Origin: Pycnococcus provasolii
Taxonomy: Eukaryota; Chlorophyta; Pseudoscourfieldiophyceae; Pseudoscourfieldiales; Pycnococcaceae
Direction of reading: 5' to 3'
DNA: 64,000 nt
NCBI GenBank assembly: GCA_938743325.2
Contig: OW568881.1
Span: forward strand, 558,001-622,000
The notes beneath the pieces are model-generated. The model was given only the letters and a program-made list of their open reading frames with translations. It was not told the DNA's origin and ran no database searches. Both the position numbers and the translations under genes were made by a program. This document shows, one piece after another, positions 10,465 through 20,400 of this stretch (within the stretch, counting starts at the first letter, position 1; every line of letters begins with the position of its first letter).

Positions 10465-12423
10465 ATGAATGAGCTCTCATTCTCCATTTTGTTGGCGATG
10501 GTGGCCCCCTCGTCATCATCAATGGTGTTGGATGACGACCCTCTTAATGTCTCCACGTCAGCAATAATGTCGGAGGGATTATTAGTGCAGCAGCCTTCTT
10601 CGTCTTCACCAGGATCTGCTGCAGACGTGAATGCAGACCCGGCGCACGTGAATAACAACAATGGTGGTGGTGGTGGTGGTGGGATAGGTGGTGGTGGTGT
10701 TCCCCCGTCAGAGTCGCTTTTGACTTCCCTCCTATTAGTACTACTGCAGAAGCTGCCTTCGTCGAATTTGCCCTTCGCGGGTGTTGATGCGTCCGATGCC
10801 ACGCTCTTACGAAAACTGGCTTCCGCATTTCTAATCAAGAAAACGCCGGCGTCGGCGTCGCCACTAGCGGTGGCTTCGTGGGAGAAAAACTTACGGGCGG
10901 AAGATACAACGGAAGATGGCGCGTCTCCGTCGTGCTCGTGCCGCTCGTTATTCGCCGCACTTCTGCGAGCCATGAGAATACTCAGCGACGAACACATGCT
11001 AAGAGCAACAGCTGGACTACTCGAACAAGCCGCACAGGGAACCATCTCTGACGTACTCGAGCTGGCAGGCGCACAAAAACCACTCCCAGAAGGGGCACAC
11101 GCAGGCGCCGCGGCGCTCCTTGACGCCGTGCGTGGAGACCTCGAGGAAACAGACGCGAACGACGCCACGGCCAGGCTATTCGAAACACTTGAGAGGCACA
11201 TCCTCCACCGAACAGACGCCGTCGTCGCGAGGCACGCGCTCAGACTTCACGCGCTCGCCGCCAACGCCGCGCACATGCGAAATCTCGTCGGCGCTGATGA
11301 ACACGCAAGGAGGAGCATCGTGCTCTCATCCAAGGCGGCACGTACGCCAACCGATGCCGCAGCATCCGTCAGCGCGATCGCCAGCCTCGCGCACGCCCTT
11401 CGCATCCCGACGGCAAGACCGAGCGCATACGCGCCCGATGCCGATGTGCCAGCACAGCTGCGCCCACTACTCGTCGCCGGGTGTGCAGACGCTGTCACGG
11501 GAAGTACGAGACACGGCGGCGAGCAAGCGGCGCAGCTCGCGCAGGCGGCGTACGACGCATGCATCTGCGCGTGGCTTCTCGCATTCGACGCCGACGCCGC
11601 TTCGCGCCTTGCCACCGCAGGATGCGTGGCGCCGCTCGTCGCACTCATTCGTCCGGGTGCCGCGGCTCGGCCCAAGGTGAGTCGTGCCGCCACTCTTGCG
11701 GTGTACAATCTGTGGTTCACGGCGGAGACTGGGTCCGCCGCCGCCACCACCACCACCACCACAGAGGCACACAAGCCAGGGAACATCGATGATGACGGCC
11801 CGCCCGTCATTTGCGAGCAGCTGCTACGATGCGGGATCGCAGCTGCCGTCGCCGATGCGCTTCGCGTGGCGAAAGGCGACCCGAACCCCGATGGCGAACA
11901 CAAGGCTAACTTGGAGCGGCTAAATGATGCCACGACTACGTGCGCTCAGCGCATCGCCGATGCCGCCTCCGCCGCGGCGTCACGCGGTGCCGACGCGGCC
12001 TTCGAGGCGTACAGGAGGGAGGTGCTCAGCGGAGCTCTTGGTGGCGAGAGTGGGGAGGCACCGCCGACGAATGGCGCTGAGGCGCCGTACGGACGATTTA
12101 ACGCGCGCTTCTGGCGTGTCCACGCGCCTTCGAGCATGGAGCAGGACGACTTTGCGCTCGTGAGAGTGCTGATGCGACTGCTTGATCCTGGGTCATCGGC
12201 GGATCCTACCACTCTTCGCTTAGCATGCCACGACCTGGGGCAATTCGCGACGTACCATCCGCACGGACGATCCGTTCTGAGGCAACTCTCCGCGTACGGC
12301 TCAGTTGCACAGCTCCTGGCTCACGGCGATGAGAGTGTGAGGAGAGCCAGCCTCCTCTGTACACAGCGTATCATGCTGAGTCGAGATGCGATGGACAAGT
12401 TGAGTATGGTGTCTCGAAATTGA
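10465..12423 (+). CDS. ATP6V1H: V-type proton ATPase subunit H (Vma13)
   Basis: The 652-residue product uses the Met at 10465. The longer ORF to 10375 would translate telomere-like repeats as an Ile-Arg-Val run. A low-complexity N-terminus with a poly-Gly stretch precedes an all-helical armadillo-like domain. The diagnostic part is the C-terminal domain (about residues 535-648): RFWRVHAPSSMEQDDFALV, then PTTLRLACHDLGQFATYHPHGRSVLRQL and VRRASLLCTQRIML, matching the conserved C-terminal segment of subunit H. Known role: subunit H bridges V1 and Vo, is required for ATP-driven proton pumping, and inhibits free V1. The product is longer than usual (about 440-480 residues), mainly from the N-terminal extension and an Ala/Thr-rich insert near residue 430. 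No intron is needed. Confidence 0.88.
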   Translation: MNELSFSILLAMVAPSSSSMVLDDDPLNVSTSAIMSEGLLVQQPSSSSPGSAADVNADPAHVNNNNGGGGGGGIGGGGVPPSESLLTSLLLVLLQKLPSSNLPFAGVDASDATLLRKLASAFLIKKTPASASPLAVASWEKNLRAEDTTEDGASPSCSCRSLFAALLRAMRILSDEHMLRATAGLLEQAAQGTISDVLELAGAQKPLPEGAHAGAAALLDAVRGDLEETDANDATARLFETLERHILHRTDAVVARHALRLHALAANAAHMRNLVGADEHARRSIVLSSKAARTPTDAAASVSAIASLAHALRIPTARPSAYAPDADVPAQLRPLLVAGCADAVTGSTRHGGEQAAQLAQAAYDACICAWLLAFDADAASRLATAGCVAPLVALIRPGAAARPKVSRAATLAVYNLWFTAETGSAAATTTTTTEAHKPGNIDDDGPPVICEQLLRCGIAAAVADALRVAKGDPNPDGEHKANLERLNDATTTCAQRIADAASAAASRGADAAFEAYRREVLSGALGGESGEAPPTNGAEAPYGRFNARFWRVHAPSSMEQDDFALVRVLMRLLDPGSSADPTTLRLACHDLGQFATYHPHGRSVLRQLSAYGSVAQLLAHGDESVRRASLLCTQRIMLSRDAMDKLSMVSRN

Positions 12424-12567
12424 ATAGAGTCAAAAAAATAGATGCATGTTTAACACAATAGTTCTTTTTACTTACTGCACGTACGCGGCAAGAATGATGA
12501 GCGATCTTAGGTGGTGAGGTTCGCTGAGATCCTCCCCGCGGATTTTTTTGTTTCCGTGTGTTTTGAA

Positions 12568-13921
12568 TCACCGTTCTGTGCACAGAAACGCTTTCCGGTC
12601 CTGCATCCCGTTGCCAAGTGCCTTTTTGATTGTGATGGATCCTGTCGGCGTGGCAAGTCCCGGTGTTACCGGATGTGACATCGTCGCAGTCGTCATCGAG
12701 TTGATACGTCCCAACTCGGAGGCATCGCAGACGCCAGTCAGCTCCATGTTCAGGGTTGTCTGCAGCACCGCGTTCTTCGCGCGTGACGCGGCACGGGGCG
12801 GTGGCGGCGGTGGCGGTGGTGGCGGCGCAGAGGGCGGCGGAGGGGGAGGGGGAGGGGGTGGTGGAGGGAGGTGTGGCATTGGCACGGCAGTGACGTGGTT
12901 GTGAGGAGGCATCGTGATTGGCATCGCGAGCCTGCTCATGGTTGGCGACGGGAACCCGATGTTTCCGAACGACAGCGATGACGGCATGGTGGCTGCGGAG
13001 GCTGCTGCCGTCGCCTTGGCGATGCGTTGGTGTGCCCTGCTCGTCGACGCGTACCTGGCACTCGTGGGTGAGGAAACACCCTTCGCCCTTGCTGCTCCTC
13101 CCGCGCCCGCACCCCTTGTTGTTTTTGCGCTTTTCAGAGGTGGTGGTGGCGGCGGCGTGTTCTGCACCATATCGAGGCGACGCTTTGCACCTCTTCCGTA
13201 CCTTCCCTGGAGTGGTGACGCAGTTGGTGAGCCCATGACGAGCGACTCGGCGATGGTTCGCGAGAAGGGGGACAGGGGCACGGCGCCCGCGGCGTTTCGC
13301 ATTGGCGTCTCCTCGAGTGTTTGTTGCATGAGTTTGGCGGGCGTGACTGGTCCTAGGATGGCGTCCGCGTCCAAGAAGGGCAGACCCCCCATGTCGAGCG
13401 TATGGGGAGAGGCTGTTGTATGTTATTTATTGAGTACAGTATGTGGCAGTTGCATTGCAATTGATAGAGTGTATTGGTGGTATTAGTTAGTTAGTTAGTT
13501 TGTTTGTTGTTGTTGTTGTTCATGTTTTTGCTTTAGTGTTGTACGTACGTGGCGGTCCCGTGTGCGACCACATCAGTGCGTTTTCTGCGATGTTCATGCG
13601 CTGCTGACTTGTTTGCCTCGTTGGACGAGGCGGCGACATGAAGCCTGGGATGTGCTGAAAGGGTGACATGGGTGCGCCGAGAGGTGACCCCATGATGGGT
13701 GACATGGGTGCTGTGTACGGCATCCCAACATGATTGCCATGAGAATGTTGATGCTGTTGATGATGAGGCGAAAGCATATTCACGTTGTTGTGAGGCATGG
13801 CGTGCTGCTGCTGCTGATATTGCACAGATGCCCTAGAAGCAGCGTCCGCAGAGACATTCATGTTGAAGTAGTAAGCTGCTGCATTGTCGTTCGTGAGGTC
13901 GCCCATGAGGATGAATGACAA
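12568..13921 (-). CDS. Two-exon gene: low-complexity Pro/His/Gln-rich protein of unknown function
   Basis: I propose exons 13921-13549 and 13412-12568, giving 405 residues. The donor is GTACGT. The 136-nt intron carries a run of four CTAAC branch-site-like motifs and ends in CAACAG. The joined frame is exact. Without splicing these are two short ORFs. Exon 1 encodes a Gln/His/Met-rich segment with repeated MSP/MGSP motifs. Exon 2 begins with an ordered-looking stretch (MGGLPFLDADAILGPVTPAK) and then a basic linker and a 24-Pro block broken by SA. Near the C-terminus TMSHPVTPGLATPTGSITIKKAL may be a conserved motif. The SP/TP-rich composition suggests a phosphorylated regulatory or nuclear protein, but that is inference. 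I recognise no family. Confidence 0.55.
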
Positions 13922-15240
13922 GAAACTTTTGTCAGCAGGGAATGTTCAAGGGATAGCGTGCGGCAGGTCCCTTATTAAAGGTAGTAGAAGACTGCTGGAA
14001 ATGACGAGTGAGCGAGCGAGCGAGGTTGATGGACTCCAGTTGATTGATGGAGCCTGGGAGGGAGACGAAGGAAAGGAAAGGGCTGTGCAGCTGTGTTGGG
14101 CTGGGCTCGGCTGTGCAGGTTGGTGTGTGTACACGCACAAAGCAGGCTTGCCAGTTGCCAGGACGAGCTCGGAAGCAATGCTTTGCTTTGCGAGCGAGAG
14201 GAGAGGAGAGACAGGCCTGCTTCTTCCCGCTTATACTTTGAGGTAGGCCTGCTTCACGGCTTCACGGGCGGATGGATGGATGTTGCGAAAGATGACAGAA
14301 AGAGGGTTGCACACACAATGCTGCTCCTTTTTGAGGCACCTGAAGGTGATTGATGTTGCGAGCGACGTGACTGATGGGGAGATGAAGGGCAACTCCTTCC
14401 TTCCTGGGCAACCCAAACGAGCAGCTTTTCGGGAGCAAGCTTGCGGTGGTGGCGTCTCAACTCTCACCTCTCAACTCTGACAGTCTGAGTTGGTACCTGG
14501 TGGTGGAGTGGTGGCACCCGTGATGGCGATGAGAGTGGGATCCAAAAGCACCCGTGAATAATTGCGTGATGGCAATGAGAATAAAGGCACAGTGTCTGAC
14601 AGTGGCAATGGCAATGGCACAGTGGCGATGGCAAAAGCACAGCAGTGACAATGGCAATAGCACAGTGACAGTGGCAATGGCAAAGGCACAGTGACAGTTG
14701 TGATGGCAATAGCACAGCAGTGACAATGGCAATAGCACAGTGGCAATGGCAATAGCACAGTGGTGAGGGTGATGGCACAGTGACACTGGTGATGGCAACA
14801 GCACAGTGATGGCAATAGCACAGTGGCAATGGCAATAGCACAGTGGCAGTGACAGTGGCAATGGCAATAGCACAGTGGCAATGGCAATAGCACAGTGGCA
14901 GTGGCAATGGCACAGTGATGGCGATGAGGGCGATCACCGTATCACCGTATCCCGAGGGCTCCAAGGGACGTTGTATAATAAAGATGGTGTTCCGAAAAGA
15001 TCTGATGTGAAATCAAGCAGTCAATCATCGGGTACATAGGGTGCATGAACTCCCATTCCAGTGGGCGCCCCGCCGCTCATAGGGGGGAGAAGAAAAAAAG
15101 TACCACCCCTGTTCAGGTTAGAAATTTCCGATATTTATTGGCCTTTTCCTTTTTTGGGGTTCCCCGACGTCGGCTCCCCCTACAGCCCTGGGGCAGGACC
15201 ACGTGGGGCCGGCGACGATCCAATGGGCCCAGGCAGTGGA
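13922..15240. other. Large gene-free spacer
   Basis: This 1.3-kb spacer separates a minus gene from a plus gene. The first 550 bp hold only short overlapping ORFs with no family resemblance. The middle is the hexanucleotide-phased minisatellite annotated separately. The last part leads into a poly-G tract and a telomere-like array. I see no RNA gene. Confidence 0.5.
14570..14930. repeat. Minisatellite of GGCAAT/AGCACA/GTGGCA hexamers
   Basis: About 360 bp are built from interchangeable 6-mers (GGCAAT, GGCAAC, AGCACA, GTGACA, GTGGCA). Because all units are 6 bp, three minus-strand frames stay open by chance and read as Leu/Pro/Cys/His repeats. I do not consider them genes. Confidence 0.9.
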
Positions 15241-15265
15241 GGGGGGGGGGGGGGGGGGGGGGGGG
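15241..15265 (+). repeat. 25-bp poly-G tract
   Basis: An uninterrupted run of 25 G lies directly upstream of a telomere-like array. Assembly length may be unreliable. Confidence 0.9.
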
Positions 15266-15276
15266 TAGGGACCATT

Positions 15277-15458
15277 CGGTTAGGGTTAGTCGGTTAGGGT
15301 TTCGATTAGAGTTTTGATTAGGGTTTCGATTAGGGTTAGCCGATTAGGGTTAGCCGATTAGGGTTAGCCGGTTAGGGTTTCGATTAGGGTTAGGGTTGCG
15401 ATTAGGGCTACGATAGGGTTAGCCGGTTAGGGTTGCGATTAGGGTTACGGGTTAGGGC
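15277..15458 (+). repeat. Long degenerate TTAGGG array (GGTTAGGGTTTCGATTAGGG type)
   Basis: About 180 bp of TTAGGG units are interspersed with CGA, CCGG and TTTCGA spacers. The array ends about 93 bp before the RING-type start, with the G-rich strand sense. Confidence 0.92.
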
Positions 15459-15550
15459 TATTCCCTCCCTCAGATTGCCTGGTTTTGTATGTTGTTTTTC
15501 ACGTGTGCGTGTTGATCCCTTCTCCCCTGTGTTGTGTAACCAAACGTTTG

Positions 15551-16291
15551 ATGGCCACCGACCCCTCCGCCGATAATAATGAAGCAGATAATAGTGGTGG
15601 TGGTGGAGTCGTAACATGCGCGGTGTGCTTCTCCGACCTCTCCGACGACGACAATGACAATGACAATGACAATGACAATGACTCCGCATTAGGCTCACTG
15701 CCTCGAAAAGCTCACCTGCCGTGCTGCTTCCGCCCTCGCGCGTCTGACGCCGTCTGCCTGCCTTGCATGCGCACCATCATCAACATGACGGGAACCCATA
15801 TAGGACGGTGTCCCCTCTGTCGTTCGTACGTGCAATTCGCCGCAGGGTCCTCATCCGAAGGTGCACAAACAGCGCAGCTACAAACGCGCCTTGAGAAAGC
15901 CGTGCCACACGGACGGTGCGCAATGTGCATGCAGACGCCGCGCATCATTGTGAGGGGAGGAATCTGCGACGCGTGTGACCTAGGCGTCAACAATCGACTC
16001 AGGTACGCATGCACGCAATGCGAACGCATACAAGTCATACCTCACCCCATGTGGAGGTACATGGAAACACCGACGTCCGCTTCAACAGTCACGTGGGCGT
16101 GTCACGGCGAGTGCCAAACGTACACGACGTGGACGGTATGGGCAGACGACGTAGAACGCATTCCGCCGGAAGACACGCCTGAGTCGTGGGGACGCAGGGA
16201 AAGATGGCTCGCAGACGTGAGGGCGGAGCGTGAGAGAAGAAGGCAGGAGGAGGAACGTGGGGAGGTGGAGTGGTTTTGTACAATCGCATGA
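15551..16291 (+). CDS. RING-finger-like zinc protein
   Basis: The 246-residue product uses the Met at 15551; the upstream extension is leader-like. After an Asp/Asn tandem repeat (GACAAT units) come CAVCF (about residue 25) and CCFRPRASDAVCLPCM, then GRCPLCRSYV. This is a split RING-like Cys arrangement with a cross-brace-type last pair, as in E3 ubiquitin ligases. Further Cys pairs follow (CAMCMQTPR, CDACDLG, CTQCERI), suggesting a second zinc-binding module near residues 125-170. The C-terminus is a basic/acidic helix. The insertion of an acidic repeat between the first Cys pair and the rest is unusual for RING. Ubiquitin-ligase activity is inferred from the fold pattern only. It is convergent with the Lin0512 gene, only about 40 bp apart. 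Confidence 0.65.
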   Translation: MATDPSADNNEADNSGGGGVVTCAVCFSDLSDDDNDNDNDNDNDSALGSLPRKAHLPCCFRPRASDAVCLPCMRTIINMTGTHIGRCPLCRSYVQFAAGSSSEGAQTAQLQTRLEKAVPHGRCAMCMQTPRIIVRGGICDACDLGVNNRLRYACTQCERIQVIPHPMWRYMETPTSASTVTWACHGECQTYTTWTVWADDVERIPPEDTPESWGRRERWLADVRAERERRRQEEERGEVEWFCTIA

Positions 16292-16333
16292 GAGTGCTCG
16301 TGATGACAATGTAGACTAGTACATATATATCTG

Positions 16334-16912
16334 TTATTTCGCAGGAATGCCAACTGTCACCGCCACACAGGCGACAACAGCTCTGTCGTGCGTGTCGCCG
16401 AGCGCCGTAACGACGCGACCACTTGCAAAATCAAGTCCGCCGGACACAACCTCGACGGGAAGCATCTGCCCATAAGGGAAGCTCGAGCGCACCGCCTCCA
16501 CATCAACGGAGTTGACCAAGTCCGAAGGAACTCCGACACGCACGTTAATCAGCATGTCCTCACGTCCAGCTAAGCCGTTGTCGCGCATGATATTCTCCAT
16601 GTATGGCAACGCGTTGAACATGATTGCGTCTCTGCACGCGCGCGCCACCGCCTTATTTGCTCCCGACGTGCCGTGCTGATCGCAACCAAAGCCAGTTTGC
16701 ACGAAAACGATGTCGCTCATGGTCGTCGTTGGCTCCGCCCATCTTGCTCCCAGGCCTGCCGCCTTCCAGTCCTCACCTGCGCTGCCACCACCTGAAGAAG
16801 TCGCACCAAAGAAGCGCACGCCAGATGCCAACGGAAGCCAACCGCGGCGCACCAAGAAGTCGCGCGACGACGAAGACGACCACCTCAAGAAGGGCTGAGA
16901 CACCAAGGACAT
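16334..16912 (-). CDS. Lin0512-family conserved protein, probably organelle-targeted
   Basis: The 192-residue product starts at the Met at 16912; the longer ORF adds an unlikely leader. The first 60 residues are Ser/Arg/Phe-rich and look like a plastid or mitochondrial targeting peptide. The mature part carries the Lin0512 pattern: FVQTGFGCDQHG, NKAVARACRDAIMFNALP, MLINVRVGVP, FPYGQMLPVEVVSGGLDFASG and ending VACVAVTVGIPAK. The family is widespread in bacteria, archaea and algae/plants, is small and single-domain, and has no established biochemical role, so I give none. The His in CDQHG and surrounding Gly are its most conserved feature. Confidence 0.82.
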   Translation of the reverse strand: MSLVSQPFLRWSSSSSRDFLVRRGWLPLASGVRFFGATSSGGGSAGEDWKAAGLGARWAEPTTTMSDIVFVQTGFGCDQHGTSGANKAVARACRDAIMFNALPYMENIMRDNGLAGREDMLINVRVGVPSDLVNSVDVEAVRSSFPYGQMLPVEVVSGGLDFASGRVVTALGDTHDRAVVACVAVTVGIPAK

Positions 16913-17077
16913 CTTAATTCTTATTCCCGAAGTGAAAATCCTCGTCGGGGTTGGAAAAAACGAAGAAATGGCGCACTGCAAAAATGTCCGACGCGTTGGC
17001 CCAGCTTTATGTGTAATATTATGGTAAGTATAATAGCTTTACATGCAGAGAACGAACTTTTCAAGTAGTTTAAATTT

Positions 17078-17884
17078 TCAAAACTCGTCGTGCGGCTGTC
17101 CGACACCCGCCTCGGCGAACACGTCGTCCGTGATCTTCTTGATCCACTTCACGAACAAAGCAGGCTGCACCTTGCCCGCGTCGAAGAGCTTTTTGATTTC
17201 CGTGTGGTCCGTGCGCGTGTACGGCTTCTCCTCCTTCTTGTGGAAGTAAAACAGACTCGGATATCCTCGCACCTTGTAGTGCCTCGTGAGTGGCAGGTTG
17301 CTGTTATCCTCCGCGTCCATCTTAGCAAGCGTGTAGTTCCCTCCCTCGCGCTCGAACAGTCTGGCCATGGCGTCGTACGTCTTCATGAAGCGTCGGCTGT
17401 TGTCGCACCACCTCGCGTAGAAGGCCAGTATGACAAAGTCACCCGGTCCGTCGTATACGGGACACTTGTTCGCGTCAAAGTCGTCCGCGGTGACTTCCAA
17501 GGTTGCAGACATCCCTTCCAGGCCCGTCGGTTCTTCTTCTGGCGGCGTGTTTGGTGTTTCCGACGACGACAATGACGACGCTTCTTCGCTTCGACTGGCT
17601 GGTTGCTGCGCCTGAGGTGGCGTTGTCTGTGCGTCTTTGTGCTCTTTGGCAGGCGCCGTCGCCGACGGCGGATCACGAGCCGCAGCTGTCGCCGTAGTTG
17701 TTGGTTTCGCGCTGCTCAAGTCGAGCGTGGACGCCTTGATGGTCTCGGCGTTCACCAAAAAAACGGTGAGAAGTGGCGATGCAAGGAGTGCGAGCAAGCA
17801 GGAGACACAAAGGCGAGCCGGATTCTTCTTATTACGCCGTGTTTTCAGCGCCATCATCGTCGTCGTCGTCGTCACCCTCATCAT
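17078..17884 (-). CDS. ER thioredoxin-fold protein with monothiol CxxS site and HDEF tail
   Basis: The 268-residue product uses the Met at 17884. The longer ORF to 18085 reads a telomere-like array as Gly/Leu/Phe/Ser repeats. A signal peptide or anchor (about residues 24-45) is followed by a Thr/Ser/Pro linker and a thioredoxin fold. The active-site position reads YARWCDNS (about 157-163), where classical PDI has WCGHC, so the resolving Cys is Ser. The cis-Pro loop is present (VRGYPSLFYF, about 205-214). The protein ends HDEF, a variant of the HDEL ER retrieval signal. Known analogy: CxxS PDI-like proteins such as ERp44 trap clients as mixed disulfides rather than oxidise them. A client-retention role here is inference. 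Confidence 0.78.
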   Translation of the reverse strand: MMRVTTTTTMMALKTRRNKKNPARLCVSCLLALLASPLLTVFLVNAETIKASTLDLSSAKPTTTATAAARDPPSATAPAKEHKDAQTTPPQAQQPASRSEEASSLSSSETPNTPPEEEPTGLEGMSATLEVTADDFDANKCPVYDGPGDFVILAFYARWCDNSRRFMKTYDAMARLFEREGGNYTLAKMDAEDNSNLPLTRHYKVRGYPSLFYFHKKEEKPYTRTDHTEIKKLFDAGKVQPALFVKWIKKITDDVFAEAGVGQPHDEF

Positions 17885-17975
17885 GAACAACAGCGCGACA
17901 ACAGGAGATGGGGGACGGGCCAAACACAAGCTCACAAGACTCGGCAAGGGCAAGGGAGGAGGCGCCACGCGTCGG

Positions 17976-18038
17976 GCTAACCCTAACCCTAACCCTGACC
18001 CAAACCCTAACCTTGACCCAAACCCTAACCTTGACCCA
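17976..18038 (-). repeat. Telomere-like CCCTAA array (TTAGGG on the sense strand of the downstream gene)
   Basis: CCCTAA and CCAAACCCTAACCTTGAC variants lie about 92 bp upstream of the thioredoxin-like gene start. The remaining 18039-18480 spacer toward the divergent phosphoglucomutase shows no gene. Confidence 0.9.
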
Positions 18039-18480
18039 GCATATGTACCTAAGAGGCTAAGAGTATTCACTCCAGTCCAGCTCATGCATCCAAAACAGGG
18101 AATCCCAACTACCCATTGCTACGTTCCTAAAAAGAGGGGGAAGGGAGTTGAGGCCTCCGCCTCTGTGCTCTGGATGAATTATTGAGGGTGAGGCTCCTCA
18201 GCTCGTGAGGCTCGCCGGCCGCTCGTTTCCGATGTTGTTCACGATCGGCGGAGAATAACCAAGGAGTCGGCAGACGCGATGATTGATTGGATGTTCCGGC
18301 CCCGCCCCTACTACCCACCACAAGGGAATATCCCCCGGGGGTTGAGGGAGATATCTTCCCCCCTTGGGCTTGCGGTGAGCCTCAGCTTAGGATCCTACTC
18401 GCTTGTTTTGTAGTTCCCTTTGGAGTCATTTTAGTGTCACCGGTGTCCTATCCTAGTATTAGGAATCACATCACTGCAAC

Positions 18481-20262
18481 ATGTCCTCGCACACTTGTGT
18501 TCGCTCTTCGAAGGTGTCTGGTGCCCGTGCTCATGCGTCTCGTAATGGTGGTCGTTTTAACTCCTCGGTGACTACGCGTGCGTCAGCGATCACAATCGCC
18601 CCTTCACCCACGAAGCCGATCGAAGGGCAGAAGACAGGAACGTCCGGTTTACGCAAGAAAACCGCAATATTCACGTCGGAAAACTATCTCGCCAACTGGG
18701 TGCAGTCGCTCTTCAGCTCGCTAGGCAGTGAAATCGAAGGACAGACCATCTGCCTAGGAGGGGATGGACGGTACTTCAACAAGGAGGCGTCGCAAATCAT
18801 TCTCAAACTTGCCGCCGGAAACGGCGTCAAGAAAGTCGTCGTGGGCCAGAACGCCATCCTCGCGACGCCCGCGGCGTCCGCCATCATCCGTGAGCAGAAG
18901 ATGTACGGAGGACTCATCATGTCAGCCAGCCACAACCCAGGTGGACCGGACGAGGACTGGGGAATCAAGTTCAACTACAACTCTGGCGAGCCCGCGCCCG
19001 AGCGCATCACGGACGAAATCTTCAAGTACACCGAAACCATCACCGAGCTGAAGTTTGCCGACATCCCCGACGTCGACCTCGCCGTCGTCGGAACGACGGA
19101 GTTCGACGGGTTCACCGTCGAGGTGGTGGAGTCCACCGCGGACTACCTGCCTCTGCTGCAGGAGGTGTTCGACTTCGACATGCTCAAGTCGCTCATCTCC
19201 AGGCCGGACTTCAGCATGAAGTTCGACGCCATGCACGCCGTCACGGGTGCCTACGCGCCGAAGATCTTCTGCGAGCTGCTCGGCGCGCCGGAGTCGAGCG
19301 TCATGAACTGCGGCGTGCTCGAGGACTTTGGAGGTGGCCACCCCGACCCTAACCTGACGTACGCCAAGGAGCTCGTCGACGTCATGTACAGCGGCGACGA
19401 TGCGCCGGACTTTGGCGCGGCGTCTGACGGCGACGGCGACCGCAACATGATCCTCGGCAAGGGGTTCTTCATCAGCCCGAGCGACAGCGTGGCGATGATC
19501 GCCGCGAACGCGCAGGAGTGCATCCCGTACTTCAAGGATGGCCTGAAGGGTGTCGCGCGCTCGATGCCCACGGGTGGCGCACTCGACAAGGTGGCGGAGA
19601 AGATGGGCCTGCAGTTCTACGAGGTTCCCACGGGATGGAAGTTCTTCGGAAACCTCATGGATGACGGCCGATGCTCCGTGTGCGGCGAGGAGAGCTTCGG
19701 CACGTCGTCGGACCACGTTCGCGAGAAGGACGGCCTCTGGGCGGTGCTGAGCTGGCTGAGCATCCTCGCGAAGAAGAACGAGGGCAAGGCGGCGGGTGAG
19801 AAGCTCGTGACGGTCGAGGATATCGCCAAGGAGCACTGGGCGAAATTTGGACGCAACTTCTTCAGCCGGTACGACTACGAGGGTGTTGAGAGCGAGAAGG
19901 CGGATGCGATGGTCGACCACCTCCGCTCGGTGATTGCGAGCGCGAAGAAGGGCGACAAGTTTGGCGAATTTGAGCTTGACTTTGCCGACGACTTTGAGTA
20001 CACGGACCCCGTCGACGGCTCGGTGGCGAGCAAGCAGGGCCTCCGCTTCGTGTTCACGGACTCGAGCCGTTTTATCTTCCGCCTGAGCGGAACGGGAAGT
20101 TCGGGCGCGACGATTCGCATGTACATCGAGCAGTACGAGACGGACCCGTCGAAGCTGGAGATGGACGCACAGGTGGCTCTTAAGAGCCTCATTGACGTTG
20201 CTCTGGAGACGAGCAAGCTCCAGGAATTCTCGGGACGTGACAAGCCCACGGTGATCACCTAA
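18481..20262 (+). CDS. PGM: Phosphoglucomutase, probably plastidial
   Basis: The 593-residue product interconverts glucose-1-phosphate and glucose-6-phosphate, a step needed for starch synthesis. The first 35-40 residues (Ser/Arg-rich, no acidic residues before about 45) look like a plastid transit peptide. All family motifs are present: [10 protein letters not shown] (51-60), the catalytic phosphoserine loop SASHNPGG (148-155), metal-binding DGDGDR (316-321), sugar-binding CGEESFG (401-407), and the phosphate-binding [13 protein letters not shown] (534-546). The length suits a plant or algal PGM1-type enzyme plus transit peptide. Codon use is strongly GC3-biased compared with neighbours, as expected for a highly expressed gene. 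Plastid location is inferred from the N-terminus. Confidence 0.96.
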   Translation: MSSHTCVRSSKVSGARAHASRNGGRFNSSVTTRASAITIAPSPTKPIEGQKTGTSGLRKKTAIFTSENYLANWVQSLFSSLGSEIEGQTICLGGDGRYFNKEASQIILKLAAGNGVKKVVVGQNAILATPAASAIIREQKMYGGLIMSASHNPGGPDEDWGIKFNYNSGEPAPERITDEIFKYTETITELKFADIPDVDLAVVGTTEFDGFTVEVVESTADYLPLLQEVFDFDMLKSLISRPDFSMKFDAMHAVTGAYAPKIFCELLGAPESSVMNCGVLEDFGGGHPDPNLTYAKELVDVMYSGDDAPDFGAASDGDGDRNMILGKGFFISPSDSVAMIAANAQECIPYFKDGLKGVARSMPTGGALDKVAEKMGLQFYEVPTGWKFFGNLMDDGRCSVCGEESFGTSSDHVREKDGLWAVLSWLSILAKKNEGKAAGEKLVTVEDIAKEHWAKFGRNFFSRYDYEGVESEKADAMVDHLRSVIASAKKGDKFGEFELDFADDFEYTDPVDGSVASKQGLRFVFTDSSRFIFRLSGTGSSGATIRMYIEQYETDPSKLEMDAQVALKSLIDVALETSKLQEFSGRDKPTVIT

Positions 20263-20400
20263 ATTTTGCTCGACTTGCTCTTTGTGTGTGTTGGGAGGGT
20301 TGGCAGGACAAATACTTGTTACTGTATCCACTACTGTCTGACTTTTCAACAAACTTTACAAAGACAATAGTGTTCCCCTTACGGTCCACGTGAGGCGAGG

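Noticed and set aside
14457-14964. Three overlapping minus-strand ORFs with LPLCYCHCH repeats
   Set aside because: They are one hexamer minisatellite read in different frames.
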